Part shown: one piece after another, positions 21,285-31,557 of the stretch
Layout of the letters: each line of letters begins with the position of its first letter
How positions within the stretch are numbered: position 1 is the first letter of the stretch
Source: Kondoa malvinella
Taxonomy: Eukaryota; Basidiomycota; Agaricostilbomycetes; Agaricostilbales; Kondoaceae
Length of the DNA stretch: 37,260 bases
Direction of reading: 5' to 3'
Assembly: GCA_039545315.1 (NCBI GenBank)
Contig: BCIM01000019.1
Coordinates: forward strand, 1-37,260
Translations under genes and position numbers: made by a program
The notes under the pieces: generated by a model
The model's database searches: none
Told to the model about the DNA's origin: nothing
Seen by the model: only the letters and a program-made list of their open reading frames with translations

Positions 21285-22727
21285 TCAGAGTCTGACTTTC
21301 GTAGGTGGAGGGAGAGCTGCCTGTTTTTTACCCTTTACTGCGTCATCGAATCTGCGAATTGTCACAGCGCAATTCACTGTCTTGCACAATTCTTTTGAGG
21401 TTATTTTGAGCGTCTCATCGAACAGCGTCAGTCCAGCTGCGCGTTCGACAGCCTCGACTGTGGAAGATAAGTCAGGTCGGCTGTAGCTAAACAGGCAGGG
21501 GCAACACGCACCAGGTACTATGAAGCTGGTCAACGGAGTCTCGTCCGGTATTGGCGCGTTCGGTAGGACGAATGCGCCTATGCTGGTCTCCGTCCCGTGC
21601 ATGCCAGGCATTCCGTATTTTGCTCCCAGTATGACTTTCGCAAACTATGTGAAACGATCAGCACCTGTCAACACGTACTCTTATAGACTGACATGTGTTG
21701 GCACCGCGACGTTCGGCGCTGGGCCAATGACTTCATACGTTACTCGCCATTTCCCATCTGGATCCTTCTTTGGCACTGTCGGGGAAGTCAGCAAGACCGG
21801 AAAAGGACGCCTGATCTGACCCACAATACAGCGGAACAGTAAAGACAAAGACATTCGCAAACGGTATTGTGAGCTTTCTGCAAAAGTCTTCCAGATATGC
21901 CCAATCTGCTCTGCAGCAATGAGGCAACTGTACAAAGTAGAGCTGCAAGGTTTACTTACAGTGTCTGTTGAAGAATTCGCCCACTTGCGGCGCAATATTC
22001 GACAGAAGAAAGGTCTCGTTCATAGCAAACTGTATGTGATTAACAAGCCAGATTCAAATGGATTGATGCAGCTCACTTGAGACCTTTTTGCATCAGCAGC
22101 CGGTACCTGATGACTAGAGCGTTAGTCATGACACAACGCTGAAGGACTCGCACGCATACCATATGCCCACGATCGTAACCAGAACGAAAGTAATCTGCTC
22201 TTCGCATCAGATGGAGTGCCAAGTACTGGCAAGGAGCATACCAGAGAGTCTTGCTCGGAACATTTCTGGGACAGTCTCGTCTTCTAGGAAGATGGACTTG
22301 TCACGGGTGCCTCCAGACTCTGAGCGGATGAGATTCTCGGCTGTAAGATGTTCTGCTGTCTACGAAGAGCCTTCAGACACGTGCAACAAGGCATATATGT
22401 GAGTATACCCATGCTGGATGCTTCATACGTCTATCGTACGCCGTCACATATGCCTGCCTATAAAAAGTGCTCATTAGCGCAGTTCTGCTTCTCGATTGGC
22501 AAAAGCAGACACCTCGTGAGGAGATCGACGATAGGACCAGGATTGCTACCAGGAACCATTGAGCCAGGCCCTTCATGCTGATGTTGGACCAGAGTTGTCG
22601 AAGGTGATGGCACAGGCAGAGGTTTCCCTGGACTAGGCGTTGCGTCCGCGGGCTTTTCCTTTGGTACACGATTCATATTTGCAGCCGTCGCGCCTGCTAT
22701 TGCTCCAGCAGCGAACCACTTGAACAT
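21285..22727 (-). CDS. NUC1: Mitochondrial DNA/RNA endonuclease Nuc1 / EndoG
   Basis: Sugar-nonspecific nuclease of the mitochondrial inner membrane, involved in mitochondrial DNA turnover and cell death. The start MFKWFAAGAIAGATAANMNR is a membrane/targeting segment. After a Pro-rich linker come a substrate-side region (RMKHPAWTAEHLTAENL), the active-site motif SGYDRGHMVPAADAKRSQ with the DRGH catalytic His, then FAMNETFLLSNIAPQVGEFF with the metal-binding Asn, and HYWAYLEDFCRKL. Next come VFTVPLYLPKKDPDGKWRV, VIGPAPNVAVPTHFAKVILG and ETSIGAFVLPNAPIPDETPL. About eight introns join in phase. All residues expected for the beta-beta-alpha metal nuclease are present. Five residues before the ATG are open but lack another ATG. 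The gene is convergent with COX5; their stops are about 180 bp apart. Confidence 0.95.
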
Positions 22728-22921
22728 GTTGTCGTGCTGCAGCAAGATGCGGAATTTGCAAGGTTGTTATGATCCGCTGCGCTGTCTAGAAACCAATGTG
22801 GTTTATTGAAAAGAGGCACGAAAGGGAAATACACGTTGCACTGATAGTATCAACAATGTACAGCGTGGGATAGCTTCGTTGCAAATAACCTGTCACGTAA
22901 TCATTCCTCAACGCGGCATCA

Positions 22922-23388
22922 TCAGGTACGGCGACTGTATTCCGCTTGATGTTCAGCTTCTGTAAGATAAGGGCACTCTTCATCAGAAAAGAAGAGGGAA
23001 GGACAGAAGAAGACCGAACAAACCTTCGACAGCCCATTCTTCATCCGCCAGCTCTCTCATCCGCTCTACTAGAGCCTCATCCTTGGCCTCGAGTAAAGCC
23101 ACCTTGTCGTCAGTTGAAGCTTTACCGCATTGCTTAGAAGCTTGGGCGAGCTGACCCTCGACTACAGCTTCCTCTTTCGCGAGCTGGAGCATTTCTGCTT
23201 TGAGGTGATCTTCTTTGGCTTGTAGACGGAGTAGAGTCGGTTCGGAAGAGTTAGAGTCGTTGAACGGATCAGCGTTGCCGTCTTGACAGTCGTTCTCTCG
23301 TGGTAAAGCTGTTTGACCCCTTAGCTAAACGAATAAAGCATTGGCTGCACTAACTAGCCAAGTACTTGGCCATCGTGACAGAGCCCAT
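22922..23388 (-). CDS. Small coiled-coil protein of unknown function
   Basis: Three exons give a 118-residue protein, starting MGSVTMAKYLATLPREND and ending WAVEEAEHQAEYSRRT. The introns are 23309-23354 (GTTAGT...AACAG) and one of about 64 bp ending CTTACAG near 22957. The middle (about residues 35-110) is a charged heptad-like helix: LLRLQAKEDHLKAEMLQLAK, then VALLEAKDEALVERMRELAD. No signal peptide or membrane segment is seen. I do not recognise the family; small helical kinetochore or tethering subunits look like this, but so do many others. It is divergent from the CENP-X gene, about 270 bp apart. Confidence 0.65.
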
Positions 23389-23660
23389 TTTAAGAGTTGT
23401 ATAAAGTATAACACAGGACAAGGCAGAGAGAAAGCGCTAGACGTAACTCAAGAAGGCTTCTTCTTCGCAAGCCGGACAAATGGCGAATGAAGGACAAAGG
23501 AATTGTGTAGACTTCGGCACGAGAGAGAAGAGCACAACCGAGAGAGATATGGATACGTAGACGCAGTGAGTGCCAAAGGAGAGCGTTGCATGTTGGCTCC
23601 CTCGAAAATCGTGTTGATCTATCACCGCGAAGTACTGTACTGGCTATCTGATAGACCAGA

Positions 23661-24152
23661 ATGCCGCCCAAGTCAAAGCCAATGTCTGAGGACGAAGCAG
23701 ACATATCTGTACCCACCTTCAAGACAGTGAGTCGGCAAAATGAGTGTCAGCGCAATGTCGCATTGACGCGTCTTTGTGACAGCAAACCCTTGAAGAGCTT
23801 TTTGAAGCGTGCTGGCAAAACAAGAACACAAAGAGTGAGTCGCTCGTGTGTGCAGATTCGCGAGAGGCTAATGGTTGCTCGACAGTCACCGACAGCGCTT
23901 TGCATCTTTCTACCGAGTACCTGCGGCTATTTACAAGTATGTGTCCCTCTGCCATCGCGGCATACACAACCCGCTGATATGTTTGATCGTAGCTGAAGCG
24001 ATTCATCGCACGGCAGAAGTAGCCAAGCAGGAAGGCGAGCAAGAAGCCCTTGAGGTATGATCTCTCCAAATCCAACGTGGGGCTTGTATCGACATCTTGC
24101 ACAGGTCAAACACTTTGAAGCAATCGCGCCTAGTCTAGTGTTGGACTTCTGA
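23661..24152 (+). CDS. MHF2: CENP-X / Mhf2 histone-fold protein
   Basis: Small histone-fold protein that pairs with CENP-S (Mhf1). The complex binds DNA at kinetochores and at stalled forks with the Fanconi helicase FANCM/Mph1. Five exons, with introns starting near 23727, 23832, 23940 and 24056, splice in phase to 92 residues. An acidic, Lys-rich start (MPPKSKPMSEDEADIS) precedes TLEELFEACWQNKNTKITD, DSALHLSTEYLRLFTTEAI, HRTAEVAKQEGEQEALEVKH and the ending FEAIAPSLVLDF. This end matches the LxxVLPQLLLDF ending of animal CENP-X in position and character. No continuous frame covers it, so it appears only after splicing. The CENP-S partner gene is not in the window. Confidence 0.92.
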
Positions 24153-24267
24153 AATCTAGTCATCAGCATTGTTGAGGCGTCAAAGTGATATACACCGACA
24201 TTTCGCCAGAACAGAACCTACGAGCCAGATGTTCTGGTATTCCCCGGCTCTTTATGAAGGCCAATCT

Positions 24268-25329
24268 TTATGCGCCGAAATACGCTGCCAGGACATGTCG
24301 CGATACATTGAACCCGAGCAGCGACACGATGTAGAGGACGAAGGCGACCACGATCGGAAACAAGAGTAGTTCGGATCGGATGAGGAATGGAAGAGCATTG
24401 TAACCGAGATCTGCACCGTTGCATGAGCCATCAGCTGTACCTTAATGAACGATACATACAGGTGACATATGTATACTGCGCTATTGCTGCAAGATAAAGT
24501 GTGTTGCCAGCGAATAGACAGACCCAGTTATGCCTCGTCAACACGGGCGACAGTAGCAGCTGAGCGACATAGAGATGCAAGAACAGCGGGAAGAACGAAT
24601 TGGTGTGAATGTCGAAAGCATAAGCCCTGTTTCTACCTTAGCAGAGCGACGCAAGATATGCGAGACACGAACCATTCGACTTTCTGGTCTGTTGCGTGTG
24701 TATGACTAGAATGCGTCAAGAATTTGTTTGACAATGCCCTGAGAGAAATCATTAGTATGACCTGGTGGATGAAACAGCTGAAGTGTACCAGAGCGCCGTT
24801 GCTACCAGTACGCCTACGAGTAGAAAGTCGACAAAGACCATAGAAAGAATGGTGCGAAAGACTAAAAGAGGGGGATATCGAGCATAAAGAACAGACCACA
24901 ATAGGCCAGCAACTAGACGCGAACGTCATCAGCATGCATGCAGGTAAGAGCCAGCAAGCGCCTACTGACCTGCTACAGCTGCTGAAATGATGAGAAGCAT
25001 TGCTGGGTCGTCTCTTGCCCAAGTATTCTTTGTCTGTTTGTGATAGTATACGTTGCGGTAGCTGCAAGTCGTTTAGCTCAGCCTATCCTCGTGAGCTGAA
25101 CACGCAAGACTTACACCCTTCTAGGCGCGATGCACAAGTAGCCCAGCTGCCAGAATGCCAATTCCATATCCATTTGCGAGAAGCGAGTTGCCCTCTTGAG
25201 CATTACTTTGGCTCTGTTCCACCCTACAGCAGCTTTTTTCGTTGCTGCAGACCCAAGACTGTTGCCATTGCTGCTGCCAGCTCCGGTATTGTTGTACAAC
25301 GGCATGATAGGCGAAGACGTGCTGCTCAT
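24268..25329 (-). CDS. GMH1: Unc-50 / Gmh1 family Golgi membrane protein
   Basis: Multi-pass protein of the early secretory pathway. Yeast Gmh1 is linked to the Arf-GEF Gea1, and UNC-50 to receptor trafficking. Six exons splice in phase to about 267 residues. A Ser/Asn/Gly-rich cytosolic start precedes RATRFSQMDMELAFWQLGYL and CIAPRRVYRNVYYHKQTKNT, then WARDDPAMLLI. The membrane segments are LLIISAAVAGLLWSV, MVFVDFLLVGVLVATALW, FPLFLHLYVAQLLLSPVL, AGNTLYLAAIAQYTYVTYLG and LLLFPIVVAFVLYIVSLLG. The motif VEWAYAFDIHTNSFFP is the family hallmark. The order and length fit the family. It is convergent with CENP-X; their stops are only about 115 bp apart. Confidence 0.94.
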
Positions 25330-25627
25330 TTTGACAGCTTGCGGAATCCAGAGATCTGTAACCTCTCGAAGCAACGCTTTGGCTTGCAGTCTGAGCGACT
25401 CTACTGAATGGTAATGGCAAAGTCGGTTGTAGCGTGTTGTGATGATCGAGGGAGAGCACAAAACAAGACACGACGACGCGATGAGCAGGCCGAGTGCACG
25501 GAAACACTTTGCTGGATACCTTACAGGTAACAGAACTTCGAGTTTGCATTGTACATTGATACGCAGGACTCCCCATTTCAACTTCGCATCCATTCCAATC
25601 CTTTAGTACCACTGCGGCCAATCTTTG

Positions 25628-28600
25628 TTATCGGCGCGGACGATCAGACAAGCGATCAGCTATAGGGCGACCTGCACCTCTTGGTCCTTCTGGCGTAGGG
25701 TAGCGTTCAGTGGTTCGCTAAACAACATAATCAGACACGTGAACGAAACAGAAACAAAGCATGCCTACATTCTCGCTGTCTCGTCGACTCTTTGATGGCC
25801 TCTTGCGAGACGAGGTTTCTGACGACTCGGAAGGACCTAGCGGCAAGTCAGCATGTGCTTCATGGCTCAGCAAGAGATGTTTACCAGACAGGCGATCCTG
25901 CAGCGAATGCGATCGTGGACCGACTGGTGCCAAGCGATCTAACAGAGTAGGCTTTGCACGACTGACGATAGAGTCGTCAACTGCTTCGGGTGATTTCAAG
26001 CTCGGTTCTTCGACAATGGGTGTGACAGCTTGAGGAACGTCTTCTTTGACCCATCTAGCGACAGCATCGATTGCTGGTCCGCGAGGTGCTTCTGCCTCTC
26101 CCCATGGAGCAGCTTCTGCACTTTGGTCCACTTTCAAACTCTTGCCAAGGGAACTTTGCTTGAGATAGTTGCCGTTCGGTCTGAAGCGTGAGTCTGATGC
26201 TGGTGTTCCAGACGGAGAAGGTGAAGGGCGAGGAGTAGAGACAGGATCATCCCACGGCGAAGGAGCACTACGCAAATCGACGGGCTTTCCGCTTTGCGCT
26301 CGCTGACCCCAGCCAGAATCTGATGGCCCCTTGCGATGAGCATTAGGCTCTCGCGCGACTGCCGAATGCGCAGATCCTCTCGCTGCGCTTGGACCTTGCA
26401 TACTGTCCATCGCTGCGAGTCGGGCAAGGCGATTCTCCTCAGCTCTGACAGCTGCAGCGTTCCTCTCTTCCTGCTCTTTTTCCTGCTCGCTAGGGCCTCG
26501 CACTCGTTTGGCTACGGGACCAGGTGACTCCTCTTCGCGAGCTCTTGTAGCTTTAGGTCCAGGAGGCGGAGAGTTGCGTTCAGGTCGGGTGTAGGCCTTT
26601 CTTTCGTTCTGGCTGGGACGTCTGCGGTTGCTAATCTTGGTTTCCACTTTGGTTTTCCTGTCAGGAGTAATCAGACTACCTGCTAAGCCTTGTACATACA
26701 GACTTACGCTGCTGGGCCACTCGGCGGTGCTCTCGTGGTAGTGCCAATGTCCCAAGAACCATTTTGCCGTCCTATATTCAAGACGATGTGAGTCGTGAAC
26801 GGAACTCGGTGGCTAAGGACTCACCAAGCTGACTTGTACCAACGCCGAAAGCAGTACTTTGCCTAGATTCTGCTGCGAGAGCTTTAGGTGCGACAGGAGG
26901 CTGCTTGGAGTCCCGAGATGCGCTCGGTCTATCGTCCCGCTCCCACGAAAAAGTCGTGTCATCTTGTCCTTTAAACCGCGAATCTACGACTTTCGGTTCA
27001 TCAGAGCGTTGACCATTCGAACCCGACTTTCTTTGGAGATTAGCAGCTTGTAGAGGTGTTGAGCTTTGCGCTGGAGAAGGATCACGACTCCATGAGGCTC
27101 GTGGTCCTATAGGCACGCTTTTGGGTACTTTGGGACCGGTGGGTACGTTACGGAAATTTGATGGTCGACTGCTGTTGTCAGACGGATCAGCAGGCTTGGT
27201 ATCGACTGGTGCCATTTGTGGCTCGTCCCAAGGACCGGGTGTGTCATCTAGACGTCGACTTTCGAGCGCAGGTCGGCTCGGCGGAGGTCGCATGGAGGTA
27301 TCGGGCTGATCTGCGCAGGCATTAGCAGGCATCCTCAGCTTTGCTGATGTTGTCTTGACTCACTACGACTTGTCTCTACTATGAGATGAGATGTGCGCTC
27401 TCGTTGTCGTGGTCGATCTGTTACATCTCGCTGTCGCGACGCATTCGACTCCAAAGGAGCCGCAGGCCGTGCCCTTGACGCATCGGGGTGTACAGAGCTG
27501 ACTGGAGGCGAGCGCGGTAGCCTTTGATCTCGTCGTCCTGTTTCTTCTTCCCCTTTGAAACCCAATATGATGAGCCTTTTTCACCTCGAAGCCAAATTGC
27601 TACCCACTAGATTCTCGCCTTTGAGTACTATACGAGTCTTTTCCATTGGCTAATTCACGAGGTGATGCGGCTGTATATCGGTCTGTCGAAGTGGAGATAG
27701 GCAACGTAAGGTTGACATGCGCGCCAGATGCGAAAAGAGAGCTGAAGCAAACCTTCTAGCGAAATTGGCTTCTTCTCGACAGAGCGAGCCCGAGGAGCTG
27801 ACGGGACCTGTCTAGATTCAGGCCGCGGCGGAGAGCGTGACACCGGTCGACCTCTTGATTGTGCGTGATCTGACGGCCGAGCTAATGGTAAGCGATCTGT
27901 GGAAGGCAGAGGAGATAATGCGCGACGTGGGCGAGGAGGTTCTTTGGCCGGCGACATTGCTCTTGGATGTCTCAATGGCGGAGGTGATCTACCTCTAGGA
28001 AGTCTAGGTGGAGTGCCAGGACCTCTGACTAATCCTGGAGAAGGAGATCTTGCAAGTCGTGGTGGCGTGCGACCTCTTGTAAGTCTGGGCGGCGATCTTG
28101 AGCGAGCGTAGCGGGGCGGAGGTGATCTGAGCCGCGGTGAAGGTGATCGAACTAGACAGATGAATGAGTCGTTTGGTTTTTGACAACGACATGAGCAACC
28201 GACTTCGGCGAGGTGCTACTGGAGCGGAATTGTCGTATCGACTGTTATATCGGTCAAGATCGCGGTCGAGATCGTGCTTGAGAGATGAGCGGCGGCCTGC
28301 TGGAGACAAAGGTCGAGCACTTCTGAGCGGAGGAGAGCGCGACCTAGAAGGCGGGCGAGACCTGATGCGATCAGGATAGCCAACGCGTGAATCGTTAGGC
28401 GGTAGGCGAGGAAGAGGACTGCGACTTCTAAGTCGTCTTGGAGGTGGACTGCGGCTTCGTGGTCGCCTCATGACTGGACTGCGACTTCTAGGCCGCCTTG
28501 AAGGCGGCGATATGCTTCGAGCTGGTCTGACTGCTTCGTAACGATCTGACATTCGAGTTGCGTTGGACCGAGCTTCTTCCCTTGGAGGCAATCTCAGATC

Positions 28601-29209
28601 CCTATCTAGTCGAATTGACCGCTCTCTGTCGTCTGCATGACTCCTAGAGGCAGGGACATTGACAGGCTCGATTTTCGGTGGTGAGGCGGTTGGGCGTTCC
28701 CATGTTGATTTGTCGGTAGCTGGACAATAGAAGTATGTGCGACCTTTTGAAGATACTTTCTCAAGCCACCCAGCTGGCAAATCCCTAGCAGAACGACTGG
28801 ACGCAGGCAGGTCTTGCTTTTCACTTCTCGTATCAGTGCGAGGTGCCTCTCTTTCGCGGCGAACTTCACGAACTTCAGGCAAGTCTCGCCTAGACGTTGA
28901 CGTGCTTGGCGACATGGAGACAGACCCAGAAGGCTTGGGAGGTAAACCTAGCGGCACTTTGAGCTGAGAGGGAGAACCTGAGGTTTGCAAAGGCGCTTCG
29001 ACAACAGGTCTGCCAGCGCTGGCAGGTCGAGCGGCTCCTGCCGTTGATGTTCGAGCATTTGATAGAGCAGCCGTGCCTCCAGCCAGTTGCTGAAACCCGT
29101 CTATCGGATCTTGTGCATTGTCGACAAATTGTGTGGTATCGCCTAGCGAAATGACATCGTCCTCAGAGAGCGCACCATAGTCGACTTCTTCTTCCTCTTC
29201 ACCATACAT
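25628..29209 (-). CDS. Large WW-domain, RS-rich protein (probable RNA-processing factor)
   Basis: About 1,050 residues in seven or more exons, largely low-complexity. The start MYGEEEEEVDYGALSEDDV is very acidic (an upstream in-frame ATG-like start at 29311 is less likely). One WW domain reads LPAGWLEKVSSKGRTYFYCP then TDKSTWERP (about 28650-28750). It is followed by a long Arg/Ser/Pro region with RSRSP repeats (28,000-28,570), the type seen in splicing-associated proteins. Later exons are rich in Pro/Ser/Arg with repeated GPWDEP / SPWDDP / APWGEAEAP motifs. A charged helix (EQEKEQEERNAAAVRAEENR) precedes a C-terminus rich in DRL motifs (LLDRLAP, LQDRLSG, IADRLSD). WW domains bind Pro-rich partners. 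A nuclear role in mRNA processing is inferred from composition only. No FF, RRM or other folded domain is seen. Confidence 0.82.
28416..28505. repeat. Three tandem 30-bp repeats in the RS region
   Basis: Three units start at 28416, 28446 and 28476, each beginning GGACTGCG. They encode decapeptides of the type RRPRSRSPxx on the minus strand and are in frame. Confidence 0.85.
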
Positions 29210-29314
29210 TCTGGGTCGAACAGTTTTGAGGCGAAAGTGTCGAGTCGAATTACGTCGTCGAGGTTCAAGACTAGCGATACGTTGTACAAGCAGTATACGT
29301 CCAGCGTACATTCA

Positions 29315-30978
29315 TTACTGCATTCTCCCATCAAACCATTCAAACCCAAACGGTATACCAAAACAAGCCAGCAAACCAATGCCAGAATAAACGACTGAAG
29401 ACAACCGCGTCAAGACCAACACAGGAAGGACAGACAGCAGATTCACCTATCTTTGTCAATACATCAGCATCATATCGCTGAGGCGGTTTCCCAGCGTCTG
29501 GAGGTAATTTGGCAGCATCTACCGCTGTCTTCCCATTTGACCCTTGTTTACGTGCCCTTAATTGAGTTTCAGGTGTATTGAAAGAGTCTGAGCTGGGAGT
29601 ATGAGAGCCTTCCAAAGGATTTGACAGATCGAGAAGAGATGGTACCGGGTGCAAGAGAATGTTGTCTGTCGGCTCTGTTTTCGAGTAAGATTCTGCATAT
29701 GAGCTACGGGTAGAGCATTAGGAGCTCGAACGTGTGAAGGCGGTGGAATAACCTACTTGGACGGCTCGTAATAACGGCGCGGTAAGGCCAAATAAGGTTT
29801 GCTGATGCGGATCAAGGTAGGCAGAGTGTGATGCAAAATCTGCTTGGCCACCAGACGCCATAGAATAAGGACGGAGATTCCTGTAAGTTTTTGTCAATCG
29901 CTGCTCGAAAATGATTGAGCAACACAAACCAATCACTACTTTTGCGGCACACAGGCCGATGGCTGCGGGCGAAGTGTAGTCCAACTGATACCCAGATGCA
30001 GGGACCCAATTTGATCCCACAAATCCGAGAGCCCAATGACTTAGCAGACAGCCTTGTACGACAGAAACGATGGCAACAGTGTCTTCGAAACAAGGGCATG
30101 GATCTATAGGTTGAGGGTGAAAGGTGATAAGGAGCAGAACGCAGGCGAGGACAAGTGGCCCGACTATGAGAGATGATGTCTATCAGAAACTGGTACATCA
30201 ACTTGGGTATGCATACCTGAAGGATGACCAGTTTGACAAAGCGAGATCAAAGCTGGTGTTAATGGCACCAAGAGCAAGTGCTGGAGAAAGGCAATAACGA
30301 CTCCACTAGCACAGTCCATCATACTGTGCATGCCCGAATACATTCTCCCAAACACCACGCTTGCCGCATATATCGCAAGCAAGCATTTCCCAAGAGGCCC
30401 GACCGTTGCTGCACAGATGAGAGCGACATTGAAAGCGTTGGTAGAGTGAGTAGATGGCCAGCCGTATTCTTTTGCATGACTGCCAACAAGCCGAAAGCGA
30501 TCGACCGGAGGTGAATAGGGTCGTGGAACACAGAAGAGATCTTTGAGTATGCTGGTAGACGCTATCCCAACGCCCAAGATGAAGAGGAGATCAAAGCCAA
30601 TCTTGGGCAGACCGAACCAGAAGAACAAAGGCAGGCATATGAGGAAAGACGAATGGGTGCCAAGCAGAGATGCCAAATGAAAGTATGTGTCCAGATATCT
30701 ATGCCGCAGCGTAGACTAGGGTAGATCAGCAGCTGTCTGCCCCCGATATGACCGGTCGTGCGTACTTGTACTTTGACGAGTACAGGCAACTCTCGCTCCA
30801 GATTTGCAATGAATTTACAGCGAATGCGATAAGTCATCGAGGGCATCATGCTCTTGTACACCTGCGCGTCTTGGCATCCTGCTGGCAAAGACGTCTCTAC
30901 GGCGACTGCGACATTGTTTGGACTGGTAGGTCGGCTGCTCGCTGGGGAGACTTCAAGCTGAAACTTGTGCGCAGGCAT
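29315..30978 (-). CDS. LCB3: Long-chain base-1-phosphate phosphatase (Lcb3/Ysr3 type, PAP2 superfamily)
   Basis: ER membrane enzyme that dephosphorylates sphingoid base phosphates and so sets the balance of ceramide precursors. The start MPAHKFQLEVSPASSRPTSP precedes LDTYFHLASLLGTHSSFL, then membrane helices and the three PAP2 motifs: KDLFCVPRP (K-x6-RP), YGWPSTHSTNA (PSTH in place of PSGH) and GRMYSGMHSMMD (R-x5-H-x3-D). All catalytic residues are present. Further membrane segments follow (LVLACVLLLITFHPQP; AIVSVVQGCLLSHWALGF; IGLCAAKVVIGLCCSIIF), then a soluble Ser/Thr-rich part. The last exon reads VVYSGIGLLACFGIPFGFEW after a GTGAAT...CTTCAG intron. The gene is divergent from the secreted repeat protein. 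Confidence 0.93.
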
Positions 30979-31557
30979 TCTATGCGCAGCTGTGGTTGTA
31001 TAGCAGCTGTTCAGTTCTCCGTGTCTTCTTGCCTCAACCCCATTTTGTGGATACTGGACAAGGTCATTCGCAACCACCTCGCGAGATTTAGAAGCGCTAT
31101 GGCAAAAAGACTGGTGACATGAGAATCCAGGAAGCTCTCAAGATGACTTGCCTATTGCAGTGCAAGCTATTCTTGTGTCGCGTATTGCCCGTGTCCAATT
31201 TCCATGCCAGACATCAATCAGCTGGTGAGGTGCTCACTTCCTTTCCTTCCCTCGCTCTGGTATCCTCTTTCCCTATCTCTTGCCCTTCTTTCGTTCCTAG
31301 CATTCTACGGCAGCTTGGCTTTGCCCAGTTCACTGCACCTTTCGGCCAAACAGCTCTCGGTAGGTAGTCCATTTGCAATGTGACTGTGTTTAGCTTTGCC
31401 GTGTAGACAAAAAGCGCGCTGCTGCTCCTCTTTCTCCCTTCTTTCATTACTCAAGCCTTCTCTCTTCTACTTGTCTCTTTCCTTCCAACCTTTTCAGGTC
31501 ACCCACGTTCCTTTTGAAGATCACCAGTCCTTTCTCTTCAAGCCTTACTACAACACT
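30979..31557. promoter_or_regulatory. Divergent promoter region, pyrimidine-rich on the secreted-protein side
   Basis: 579 bp between LCB3 (-) and the secreted repeat protein (+). No gene is seen. About 31410-31500 is strongly C/T-rich on the plus strand, right before the ATG at 31558. Such CT blocks are common upstream of highly expressed fungal genes. No clear TATA box was found. Confidence 0.5.

Noticed and set aside
27356..27362. Second TGACTCA heptamer
   Set aside because: It lies inside the WW-RS gene and is explained as a GTGAGTCA splice donor on the minus strand.
30562..31077. Start of LCB3 at an upstream in-frame Met codon
   Set aside because: The upstream residues look like translated 5' untranslated sequence; the ATG at 30978 is followed by a plausible cytosolic N-terminus.
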